A DNA stretch of 5,861 nt from Pirellulaceae bacterium (GCA_020846515.1 JADLDX010000622.1:1-5861); one strand, 5' to 3'; positions 1 to 5,835 are shown, counted from the first letter of the stretch. The notes: generated by a model not told the origin, from the letters alone. Numbers and translations are program-made.

Positions 1-23
1 GACGTTTGACTGGCGGCTCCAGT

Positions 24-59
24 GCCGGCACATCGATTGCAGCCGGCACATCGATTGCA
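24..59. repeat. Perfect 18-bp tandem duplication
   Basis: The unit GCCGGCACATCGATTGCA occurs at 24-41 and again, without any change, at 42-59. Eighteen bases are six codons, so the duplication keeps frame on either strand: it would read AGTSIA twice on the plus strand or DVPAAI-type repeats on the minus strand. The lack of differences between copies suggests a recent duplication or homogenisation. Confidence 0.9.
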
Positions 60-76
60 GTGTGTGCAATTTCGAT
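50..76. other. Imperfect stem-loop next to the 18-bp repeat
   Basis: ATTGCA at 54-59 can pair with TGCAAT at 65-70 around a five-base loop. After a two-base TT bulge, ATCG at 50-53 can pair with CGAT at 73-76. That makes ten base pairs with one bulge. No T-tract follows on either side, so a terminator role is not supported; it may be a by-product of the repeat sequence. Confidence 0.4.
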
Positions 77-213
77 TCCATTAGAGGCGTTTGCTGTCCC
101 GTTACGCGTTCCTGGCTCGATTGCTGCTCGATTGGCGAACAATGAATGTGACCACAGGGCCTGCTACGCCCACCGGGCCGAAGATGCCCGCTGAGAGATG
201 GCGTGACTACCAC

Positions 214-243
214 ACAGGCACTCATTACAGGCAATAATACAGG
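214..243. repeat. Spaced ACAGGCA direct repeats before the first gene
   Basis: ACAGGCA occurs at 214-220 and 227-233, and a shorter ACAGG at 239-243 overlaps the ribosome-binding site. The starts are 13 and 12 bases apart, slightly more than one helical turn. Such spacing could suit a DNA-binding regulator, but the match is short and chance is possible. Confidence 0.4.
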
Positions 244-245
244 AG
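241..245 (+). promoter_or_regulatory. Ribosome-binding site of the DUF2383 gene
   Basis: AGGAG lies six bases before the ATG at 252. This is a good Shine-Dalgarno match at normal spacing and fixes the start of the gene. Confidence 0.8.
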
Positions 246-251
246 TCTTCC

Positions 252-725
252 ATGTCAACTCGATCCAACACAACTTTAGATAGCGCGAGCGCTGCGAAAC
301 TGCGTGAGTTGGCTCAACTAAGTATCGATAGTCGCGATGGCTTTGATTACGCTGCCGAACGGATTGAAGACGATTCGCCTGCCATTGCCCAAAAGTTTCG
401 TACGTTTTCGGACGAACGAGCCAAGTTTGCTGAGCAATTGGGTGGCCTGCTACGCAGCAGCGGTGAAGACGCACAAGAGGATGGTTCCTGGGCGGCCTCG
501 ATACACCGCACTTGGATGAATATCCGCGACATGCTGGCCGAGAAACCTGATATTTACGCTGTGGTGGCAGAAGCCGAACGCGGCGAAGACGTGATCAAGC
601 AGGCGTACGAAGATGCCGCCCGCGATCTTCAGGGAAATTTACTTTCGCTGGTCAATGAGCATTTCGCATCGATCCGCGCCACCCACGACGCTGTCCGCGA
701 CCTCCGCGATTCGCTGAAGAAATAG
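252..725 (+). CDS. DUF2383/PA2169-family four-helix-bundle protein
   Basis: A 157-residue soluble, acidic, almost entirely helical protein that fits the DUF2383 (PA2169-like) family, which has a ferritin-like four-helix-bundle fold. Matching features are the first helix with DSRDGFDYAAERIED (residues 26-40), the second helix with DERAKFAEQLGGLL (54-67), a Gly/Ser-rich turn followed by SIHRTWMNIRDML (83-95), a third helix with EAERGEDVIKQAYEDA (107-122) and a last helix with HDAVRDLRDSLKK (145-157). Glu and His residues such as E37, E55, E110, E112, E120 and H145 could be metal ligands by analogy with ferritin-like proteins; this is inference. There is no signal peptide, so it should be cytoplasmic. 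Family members are often linked to stress, but their reaction is unknown. The ATG start is supported by AGGAG six bases upstream. It is followed by a 166-bp gap, so it probably forms its own transcription unit. The family call is fairly sure; the function is not. Confidence 0.85.
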   Translation: MSTRSNTTLDSASAAKLRELAQLSIDSRDGFDYAAERIEDDSPAIAQKFRTFSDERAKFAEQLGGLLRSSGEDAQEDGSWAASIHRTWMNIRDMLAEKPDIYAVVAEAERGEDVIKQAYEDAARDLQGNLLSLVNEHFASIRATHDAVRDLRDSLKK

Positions 726-776
726 TCGTGATCGGCGAATGAAATAATGGACACATCAACTATTTACTCGGCTGAA

Positions 777-800
777 GTCAGCGATGTCAGCGATGTCAGC
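777..800. repeat. 9-bp tandem repeat, 2.7 copies
   Basis: GTCAGCGAT is present at 777-785 and 786-794, followed by a partial GTCAGC at 795-800, with no mismatches. It lies about 90 bases before the HPt start codon, in non-coding DNA. Confidence 0.8.
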
Positions 801-880
801 TCGAAACGTAAACAGATAGCGATTGAAAATTGGCTACGGACGGTCAATTTCGTTTGCAGCGGTAGAGAATTAAGATAGTA

Positions 881-885
881 GGGGG
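881..885 (+). promoter_or_regulatory. Purine-rich ribosome-binding site of the HPt gene
   Basis: AGGGGG (880-885) ends six bases before a GTG at 892. It is an acceptable Shine-Dalgarno site and favours the GTG start over the in-frame ATG at 922, which has only a weak GAG in front of it. Confidence 0.5.
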
Positions 886-891
886 TGCCCG

Positions 892-1323
892 GTGTCGAGC
901 GTTATCAAAAGAGTGTGTCAGATGACCAGTGATCGCGAAACAAGTGACGGCGAAATTGTCGATGTCCATGACGAGGCGATTACGTTGGACCTAGGTCAAG
1001 CGCGACAAAATTTTGGTTGTGATGAGTCTTTGTTGCAGGAGATTGCCACCGTCTTTATTGAAGACGTTCCGCAGATCGCCACAGAGCTTCAAGAGGCCTG
1101 TTCACGCAATGACGTTCCGACCGTATGCCGTTTGGCACATTCACTAAAAGGCCTCTGCGCTACGTTTGGTGCCGAGCCGGCTCGCACGTATGCTCAACAC
1201 ATTGAACATGAAGCGGCCAGCAGTTCTCGAGCGGTCGTATCACACGAGCGCGTGCAAATTTTAGTTCACTCACTGGAACAAACCATCCAGACATTACGTA
1301 GTGAACTTCGCACCAGCATTTAG
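892..1323 (+). CDS. Stand-alone HPt (histidine phosphotransfer) protein
   Basis: A 143-residue protein consisting of one HPt domain. It would carry phosphate between a hybrid histidine kinase receiver and a final response regulator in a multistep relay in the cytoplasm. The diagnostic motif is CRLAHSLKGLCATFGA (residues 79-94), with H83 as the phospho-accepting histidine, K86 and G87 in the usual places, and the helical pattern of the family around it (FGCDESLLQEIATVFIEDVPQIATELQEA at 41-69, in two parts, before it; a long last helix 115-142 after it). The first 30 residues are acidic and probably disordered. The GTG start has a purine-rich site six bases upstream; the ATG at codon 11 is an alternative. 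No kinase or response regulator lies in the window, so its partners are unknown. It is 81 bases from the likely BrkB start with no terminator between, so co-transcription is plausible. Confidence 0.88.
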   Translation: MSSVIKRVCQMTSDRETSDGEIVDVHDEAITLDLGQARQNFGCDESLLQEIATVFIEDVPQIATELQEACSRNDVPTVCRLAHSLKGLCATFGAEPARTYAQHIEHEAASSSRAVVSHERVQILVHSLEQTIQTLRSELRTSI

Positions 1324-1404
1324 ACTGGCGCGCACGCGACGAATGTGCCACTTTCCATACAAAGCGGGTCGACAGGCGTAACCAAGTCACCCAACGGTCA
1401 CCCA

Positions 1405-2316
1405 ATGATGTCACCCATGAAGTTAGTGCGCGGCGTAAAGGTAACGTTTGCGAACTTTGTAGCCGATGACTGCCCTACATTGGCTGCCGCACTGGCCTAT
1501 TACACCGTGTTCTCTCTGCCGCCATTGATCTTTTTGCTAGTCACGGTGTTGACGTTGTCATTGTCATTGTTCTCCAGCAGTTTAAGTGCTGAGGAACGCG
1601 CCAAGCGTATCGTGGTGCGACATGCCTCGACGATCCTGGGCAACGAAACGATTCAAGAAGAAGTGGCGGCGATCTTGACGACAAACGAACAGGAATCGCG
1701 ATCGTGGTGGAAGTCGTTGCTGGGAATTGCGGCTGTGCTGGTTGGGGCCTCTGGCGTGCTGTCTGCCCTCCAAAATGCACTGAACAAAGTTTGGAAGGTT
1801 GCGCCAAGAACTGGTTCACATCAAGCCTTGCACTTCCTCCTTAAACGCATCATCTCATTGACCATGGTCCTAGGATTCGGCTTTATCTTGATTGTGTCGT
1901 TCGTCGTCAACAGTGTGATTGAAGTGGTGCTCAATACCATCGGAAACCACTTCGGTGCCACCGAAGGACTAGCCAATCTGGCCAACCACCTAATCTCGTT
2001 CTTGGTGATAACCGTTCTGCTGGGCGCTATGTATCGTTATCTGCCAGATGCCAGGATCCATTGGCGCGATGTCCTGCTAGCAGCCGTTCTGGCTTCCATG
2101 TTCTTTTCGCTGGGACGGGCTCTGTTGCAATGGTACTTTGAACTAGCCAACCCAGCAGCGCAACTGGGCAGCGCAGCCGCATCGCTGGCGGCCATTCTAA
2201 TTTGGGTCTACTACACATCGATGATCATGCTGCTGGGAGCAGAGTTCAGCAAGACCTGGGCCCAGATGCAGGGCCGTCGCGTCATGCCAGAACCTGGTGC
2301 CCAGCGAGTAGCCTGA
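1405..2316 (+). CDS. YihY/virulence factor BrkB family membrane protein
   Basis: An integral inner-membrane protein of the YihY/BrkB family, once misnamed ribonuclease BN; its molecular activity is unsettled. Visible family features are the N-terminal DDCPTLAAALAYYTVFSLPP, the segment GASGVLSALQNALNKVWKV, the YRYLPDARIHWRDVLLAA stretch, and the final SLAAILIWVYYTSMIMLLGAEF. Numbered from a GTG at 1345, about six membrane helices fall near residues 48-74, 123-144, 166-195, 213-231, 242-262 and 275-300, with a basic cytoplasmic tail. The start is uncertain: the frame opens at GTG 1345 and has ATGs at 1405, 1408 and 1417, none with a clear ribosome-binding site. Family similarity begins at about the 1417 ATG, so the first 20 residues of the longest version look extraneous; the first ATG is chosen here. 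It follows the HPt gene closely and is convergent with the cytochrome gene. Confidence 0.9.
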   Translation: MMSPMKLVRGVKVTFANFVADDCPTLAAALAYYTVFSLPPLIFLLVTVLTLSLSLFSSSLSAEERAKRIVVRHASTILGNETIQEEVAAILTTNEQESRSWWKSLLGIAAVLVGASGVLSALQNALNKVWKVAPRTGSHQALHFLLKRIISLTMVLGFGFILIVSFVVNSVIEVVLNTIGNHFGATEGLANLANHLISFLVITVLLGAMYRYLPDARIHWRDVLLAAVLASMFFSLGRALLQWYFELANPAAQLGSAAASLAAILIWVYYTSMIMLLGAEFSKTWAQMQGRRVMPEPGAQRVA

Positions 2317-2361
2317 GCCGGCCGACGCCGAATGCAATGGATGCTTACGATCTTTGTTTTT

Positions 2362-2403
2362 CTATTCGTTTGCCATCATTCGTTTGCCGTCATTCTTTTG
2401 CCA
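2362..2403. repeat. Three 14-bp tandem repeats
   Basis: Units at 2362-2375 (CTATTCGTTTGCCA), 2376-2389 (TCATTCGTTTGCCG) and 2390-2403 (TCATTCTTTTGCCA) differ from one another at only two or three positions. The unit is twice seven bases, the same period as the array at 5745-5835, but the sequence is different. It lies just beyond the BrkB stop codon. Confidence 0.8.
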
Positions 2404-2405
2404 GG

Positions 2406-2465
2406 CCTCCGGTTGGCGGGTAGCCCAGGAGAGCTTGGCTCTTTTTATGGCACCTCCGGTTGGCG
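2406..2465. repeat. 13-bp direct repeat, two copies
   Basis: CCTCCGGTTGGCG occurs exactly at 2406-2418 and 2453-2465, 47 bases start to start. The two copies flank the candidate terminator hairpin. The second copy supplies the left arm of the inverted repeat at 2456-2483. Confidence 0.75.
2427..2446 (+). terminator. Candidate rho-independent terminator for the BrkB group
   Basis: AGAGC (2430-2434) pairs with GCTCT (2438-2442) across a three-base TTG loop. Two G-U pairs and one A-U pair can extend the stem at its base, where the 3' side runs into TTTTT (2442-2446). The stem is short and the U-tract modest, but direction and position, about 110 bases after the BrkB stop, suit a rightward terminator. 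Confidence 0.5.
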
Positions 2466-2483
2466 ATGGGCAAGCCCAACCGG
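2456..2483. repeat. Perfect 8-bp inverted repeat in the convergent gap
   Basis: CCGGTTGG at 2456-2463 pairs with CCAACCGG at 2476-2483 around a 12-base loop. The stem is GC-rich, but neither strand has a T-tract after it, so it is not a classical intrinsic terminator. It lies about 60 bases past the end of the leftward cytochrome gene and could slow polymerase or protect the 3' end of its transcript; that is inference. Confidence 0.55.
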
Positions 2484-2542
2484 CATGGATGGTTGGGTGA
2501 TTTGCCAACATGTCTCCGCAGAGCGTCGACCTCCCGGGCCAT

Positions 2543-5500
2543 TTACCGGCCGGCGGCCTCCAAGAGCGTCAACAGGTCGGCTAACTCGTCCAGCGTCAAT
2601 TGCTGCTCCAGACCGGCCGGCATAATCGAGATCGGGCTCGGGGAACGCTGCTCGATATCCTCGATCGCCAGTGTCACGCGTTCTTTTGCACCGATGATCA
2701 ACTCCAGTTGCTGTCCGGTTTCACGCGCTACCAGGCCGTTGTAGACCTGACCTTCGGTCGTAAGTACTCTTACCGAAGTGTAGCTTTGCTCCAAGCGAAC
2801 ATTAGGCATAACGATCGCCTCCAGCAACGCTCGCCGAGTGCGAGTGGCACCGATGCGAGTCAGTTCGGGACCGATTTGACCACCCACGTAGCCGATGCGA
2901 TGGCACGCACTGCAAGCAGCCTTGGCACTGCGAAAGACTTGGAAGCCTCGAGCCGCATCGCCAGACTTTAGCTTGCCTAACAACTCATCCAGCTTGGCTT
3001 CGACATCAGCCGGTGGCTTACTGAGCGTTTCAACGACGCTGCGAACTTTCGCGCGCAAGGCTTCTGGTCGACTGCGATAGGAAGAGGTCAGTTGATCAAA
3101 TGCGAGTGTCTTGGCTGCGGGCAAAGTGGCTAGTTTGTCGAGCAATTGAACGTCTAGATCGTCTTGCCCCAAACTGTTGACACTGGCCACCGCTTGCATC
3201 AGTTGCAGCGGTTGTACTTTTTCCAGTTCGCGGATCAAGGCTTCGGCGGCGGGGCGACTGAGTTGCAAACGCGATAAAGCACTGCTTGCCTCGCCAATCG
3301 TTTCTACCCCATGCTGCCCCAAGAAGTTCTCGACAACCATCTGCTCCAGTGCAGGATCATCCACTTTCGTACCAGCTCGCAAGCAACTGAGCAGTTTCAG
3401 TTTCGAAGCCGCATCGGTCGATTTCAGCACGGCCTGCGTGACCGTTTTGGTGATTGCGGGCGCATCGCTGGCTTCGATCTTCAGTCCACTCAACCAACCG
3501 ACCAGGTTCGACTGTGAACTAACATCCGAAGTTTCCAATAACTTCGTCAAGCCAGGCACCCAGGCCGATGGTAGTTTCTGGTTATTCACGCCGCTGAGCA
3601 CCTCGAGCCAGGCGGCGAGCGAGGCCGTACGCTGGGGAGCTTGGCTCAGTTGAGTGATCGCGTCCAAGCGTCCAGTGGCCAAAGCCACCACTTCCGGTGT
3701 GGCGCTCCAAGCTTTCAAGACAATGGCCAGGCCGCTTCGCAACTCGGGCTCTGTTTCCACGCGTTGCCAGGCTTGAGCCAAATCCTTGGCACCCACGGCC
3801 GACCAATCGCTGTGTGCGGCCAAGATCGTCGCCGCACACTGACGCAATGCAGCATCAGGTGACGTCAAATGCGCGATCAACTGCGCAGGCTTCAGTAAGT
3901 CCGTATGTCCGGATTGATCGATGGCCACGATGGCCGCGCGAACAATTGCGCTATCGTTGCTCTGAAGACTGGCGCTAAGTTGCTCGGCCTGGTCCAATTC
4001 GATGAGCGCATAAAGTAGCGAATGCTCAAGCATCCGATCCTCTTTCGCAGCCGGTAATTTACTTAGCAAGATCGATAGCGAGCTGGCATCACCGATTCGG
4101 CCAAGGGCTTCAGCCATTGCCCGCATGGCCGCCGGGTCCGATTCGCTGGCCAAAGCCACTTCTAATGATTGTCGCGCGGCTACAGTGCGCTGAACCGATA
4201 CAGCATGGGCCGCAATCTGACGCAGCGAAGCTTCCGATAAACTCACTCCCTTGACCAGCGACTGCTGAGCGGCATCGGAGTTCAAACGACAGATTTGCCA
4301 CAAAGCATTTTGTCGGTGACGCAGCGGCTGGGTCGCATCTTCGACGATCTGCGTAGCTTGGGCGAGCGAGAGCTTGGACCAGTCGACCACCGGCTTGGCA
4401 GCCACTTGTCGCGTCTTGGCACTGGTCAGACGATAGATGCCACCGCTGGCAATCGATTGATCAACGTGCGAACTGGGACAACACAGGTTGTACCAGCCAC
4501 CGGTGTCGATGACCAATAGGCTTCCATCGGCCGCTTCAATGATATCGGTAGGATGGAAATCGATTCGCTCGGAGCCCACTAGTTCGCGATCTTCGGTTAC
4601 AAAGCCCGCACCGCGCGGTACCAATTGATGGGCGGTTACTTTATGGAGATTAAATTGAGCAGCCACCAACGTGTCGATACTGCCACGAGCATTGCCTGCT
4701 TCCGAAGGTTCACCGAGCAACCGTGTTTGTTCGAGGCAAATCAGGCCTGATGGGGCAGCTGGTCCCAAGTGAGTCATGATGGGCATCAGATCGCCCGTGC
4801 GCACATGACCATTCAGAACGTCGTGCTGCTTGCCATATACACCACCATAAATCGCGTGCGCGATACCATCACGCTTGCCATCGCCTGGGTGTTGTAAAAA
4901 TGTACTGGTGAAGAAGCGTTCACCCGTATGGCTGATAGCCATCTCGACTGGGTTGTCCATTCCGCCGGTCATAACAGGTTCGATGGGGCCGCCTTCAAAA
5001 CGACGTCTAAAGATATGAGACGCTTTGGTGGTCAGCTGCTTGCCATTGACCAGTTCATGCTTTTGCTCGGCGAAGGCGCCTTTGCACCAATAAACCCAGC
5101 CGTCGCGTCCCATATATGGACCATGCAAGTCGTTGGCACAGCCGGTCAGCGTGCCGGGGTTGAACCAAATCTCACGCTTTTCACACACACCATCGTTATC
5201 TTCATCGGTCAATTTCCAAATCTCAGGAGGCGTGGAGACCAGCATCGAGTTGCCGATGCACAGCACGCCTTCGGGAAAGGCCAACTTATCAGCGGCCACG
5301 ATGCGTTTATCAAACGTGCCATCGCCATTGGTATCGACCAAACGCACAATGCGATGAAGTTGCTGCTTGTTGTGTTCAGATAGCGGTTTGCTGACGCCAC
5401 CGCATTCGGCCACCACCAAACGACCCGCCGAATCCCAATCGGCGACGATTGGCCACTTGATCAAATCAGGGCCAGCCACCGCTTCGATCTCCAGTGCCGG

Positions 5501-5653
5501 GTCGACCCGTAAGGTCAGCCCTGCCACGCTCCGCTGCGTCGGGTCGTCAGCCGCAGTCAGATAACTGCCTACCGTTGCGAGTCCCACAGCGACCGTCCTC
5601 AACGTGACAGTCCTCAAAGCGACAGTCCACAGCGCCATTCGAAGTCTGATCAT
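2543..5653 (-). CDS. PVC-type haem-binding CxxCH protein with dehydrogenase-like propeller and HEAT-like repeats
   Basis: A 1036-residue protein, probably exported. Residues 1-35 form a signal peptide. Residues about 45-410 match the planctomycete/verrucomicrobial membrane-bound dehydrogenase (beta-propeller) domain, with two calcium-loop-like motifs, DTNGDG (107-112) and DEDNDG (150-155), and a GWYNLCCPSS segment (386-395) ending the domain. Residues about 430-890 are Ala/Leu-rich helical repeats of HEAT type. Residues about 898-1036 are the PVC-type cytochrome c domain: CSACH at 914-918 binds haem c covalently, GPELTRIGATRTRRALLEAI follows, and the end reads SIMPAGLEQQLTLDELADLL, where M1011 is a likely axial ligand (M949 is an alternative). 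Only one CxxCH is present. The role is presumably periplasmic or extracytoplasmic oxidation or electron transfer; the substrate is unknown. The start is fixed by GGAGG six bases upstream. No partner gene adjoins it within the window. The family call is very sure, the function open. Confidence 0.95.
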   Translation of the reverse strand: MIRLRMALWTVALRTVTLRTVAVGLATVGSYLTAADDPTQRSVAGLTLRVDPALEIEAVAGPDLIKWPIVADWDSAGRLVVAECGGVSKPLSEHNKQQLHRIVRLVDTNGDGTFDKRIVAADKLAFPEGVLCIGNSMLVSTPPEIWKLTDEDNDGVCEKREIWFNPGTLTGCANDLHGPYMGRDGWVYWCKGAFAEQKHELVNGKQLTTKASHIFRRRFEGGPIEPVMTGGMDNPVEMAISHTGERFFTSTFLQHPGDGKRDGIAHAIYGGVYGKQHDVLNGHVRTGDLMPIMTHLGPAAPSGLICLEQTRLLGEPSEAGNARGSIDTLVAAQFNLHKVTAHQLVPRGAGFVTEDRELVGSERIDFHPTDIIEAADGSLLVIDTGGWYNLCCPSSHVDQSIASGGIYRLTSAKTRQVAAKPVVDWSKLSLAQATQIVEDATQPLRHRQNALWQICRLNSDAAQQSLVKGVSLSEASLRQIAAHAVSVQRTVAARQSLEVALASESDPAAMRAMAEALGRIGDASSLSILLSKLPAAKEDRMLEHSLLYALIELDQAEQLSASLQSNDSAIVRAAIVAIDQSGHTDLLKPAQLIAHLTSPDAALRQCAATILAAHSDWSAVGAKDLAQAWQRVETEPELRSGLAIVLKAWSATPEVVALATGRLDAITQLSQAPQRTASLAAWLEVLSGVNNQKLPSAWVPGLTKLLETSDVSSQSNLVGWLSGLKIEASDAPAITKTVTQAVLKSTDAASKLKLLSCLRAGTKVDDPALEQMVVENFLGQHGVETIGEASSALSRLQLSRPAAEALIRELEKVQPLQLMQAVASVNSLGQDDLDVQLLDKLATLPAAKTLAFDQLTSSYRSRPEALRAKVRSVVETLSKPPADVEAKLDELLGKLKSGDAARGFQVFRSAKAACSACHRIGYVGGQIGPELTRIGATRTRRALLEAIVMPNVRLEQSYTSVRVLTTEGQVYNGLVARETGQQLELIIGAKERVTLAIEDIEQRSPSPISIMPAGLEQQLTLDELADLLTLLEAAGR
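5576..5635 (-). repeat. 15-bp tandem repeat inside the signal-peptide coding region
   Basis: Three units at 5591-5605, 5606-5620 and 5621-5635 share the pattern GAC(A/C)GTCC(T/A)CA on the plus strand; 5576-5590 is a weaker fourth copy. On the coding strand they encode ALWTV, ALRTV and TLRTV (residues 7-21), then AVGLA. The copies put Arg14 and Arg19 into or beside the hydrophobic core of the signal peptide, which is unusual. The unit is five codons, so a gain or loss of copies would keep the frame. Confidence 0.8.
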
Positions 5654-5834
5654 GATCGGCCTCCAAAGCGAAAATCAACCCCAGTGAGCATTGCCTGAGG
5701 ATGCAAGTGATTCGAGCAATTCGTGAGCACACTAGTGTAACACAGGTTCTTGGTTCTTAGTTCTTAGTTCTTGGTTCTTGGTTCTCCTTACTCCGTACTC
5801 CTTACTCCTTACTCCTTACTCCTTACTCCTTACT
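5654..5834. other. Upstream region of the cytochrome gene
   Basis: About 80 bases of unique sequence separate the ribosome-binding site from a long heptamer array. No convincing -35/-10 pair was found on the minus strand. A 10-bp palindrome, ACACTAGTGT, is present at 5729-5738. The promoter of the cytochrome gene should lie here or beyond the array if the gene is not co-transcribed with a leftward gene to the right. Confidence 0.5.
5660..5664 (-). promoter_or_regulatory. Strong ribosome-binding site of the cytochrome gene
   Basis: On the minus strand GGAGG sits six bases before the ATG at 5653. It is a near-perfect Shine-Dalgarno site and fixes this start over the in-frame ATG at codon 6. 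Confidence 0.85.
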
Positions 5835-5835
5835 C
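5745..5835. repeat. Thirteen in-phase heptamers of two sequence types
   Basis: Six units of (G/A)GTTCTT (5745-5786; order G, G, A, A, G, and a last GGTTCTC) are followed directly, in the same seven-base phase, by seven units of CTTACTC (5787-5835; the second is CGTACTC). On the minus strand the second block gives repeated AAGGAG cores and, because seven is not a multiple of three, a TAA in every frame every 21 bases. The array lies about 90-180 bases upstream of the cytochrome start and directly follows a possible stop codon at 5835-5837. Confidence 0.92.

Larger units (their letters stand above)
1..251. other. Left-edge region with no confident gene
   Basis: No gene can be assigned here with confidence. 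On the plus strand one frame is open from the window edge to a TGA at 192-194, reading as an Ala/Gly/Ser-rich 60-residue tail. On the minus strand a frame is open from a TAG at 164-166 to the left edge; it reads more like a Pro/Ala-rich linker (AIDVPAAIDVPALEPPVKR) but has no ATG, only CTG or TTG near 157 and 142. Two further frames are also open to the edge. Any of these could be the end or beginning of a gene lying outside the window, or all could be chance. The stretch contains an 18-bp tandem duplication and an imperfect stem-loop (50-76), and ends with the ribosome-binding site of the first gene. Confidence 0.5.
726..891. other. Intergenic gap between DUF2383 and HPt genes
   Basis: No open reading frame of note and no terminator-like hairpin was seen. 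It contains a 9-bp tandem repeat (777-800) and, near its right end, loose promoter-like hexamers such as TTGAAA at 823-828 and TAAGAT at 871-876. These are not at standard spacing from each other, so no promoter is called. Confidence 0.5.
2317..2542. other. Convergent intergenic region rich in repeats and hairpins
   Basis: This 226-bp gap separates two convergent genes. It holds a triple 14-bp repeat, a terminator-like hairpin, a 13-bp direct repeat and an 8-bp-stem inverted repeat. A plus-strand frame starting at 2332 has a hydrophobic beginning but runs into the cytochrome gene antisense, so it is not called. Confidence 0.6.

Noticed and set aside
6..194. Plus-strand frame of about 62 codons at the left edge
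   Set aside because: TTG start without a ribosome-binding site, odd composition driven by the 18-bp repeat, and rival open frames on both strands. It is described only as part of the left-edge region.
823..851. Possible promoter (TTGAAA, 17-base gap, AATTTC) before the HPt gene
   Set aside because: The -10 element matches poorly, and planctomycete promoters are not well predicted by this consensus.
1555..1570. TTGTCA tandem repeat
   Set aside because: It lies inside the BrkB gene, where it encodes the Leu-Ser pattern of the first membrane helix; low-complexity membrane coding explains it.
2332..2625. Plus-strand frame with a hydrophobic, signal-like beginning (MQWMLTIFVFLF) in the convergent gap
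   Set aside because: It has no ribosome-binding site, its beginning is made by the T-rich 14-bp repeats, and it runs antisense into the conserved C-terminus of the cytochrome gene.
3177..3653. 158-codon plus-strand open frame
   Set aside because: It lies wholly antisense to the HEAT-like region of the cytochrome gene, is Ser/Ala-rich and resembles no family; it is a codon-bias shadow.
4928..5383. 151-codon plus-strand open frame
   Set aside because: It is antisense to the conserved propeller domain, including its calcium-loop-like motifs, and has no start signal.
5787..5835. Repeated AAGGAG on the minus strand as ribosome-binding sites
   Set aside because: The copies are 130 or more bases from the cytochrome start, and no start codon at suitable spacing opens a reading frame; the real site is GGAGG at 5660-5664.
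5745..5835. CRISPR array
   Set aside because: The units are seven bases and contiguous, with no spacers and no cas genes.
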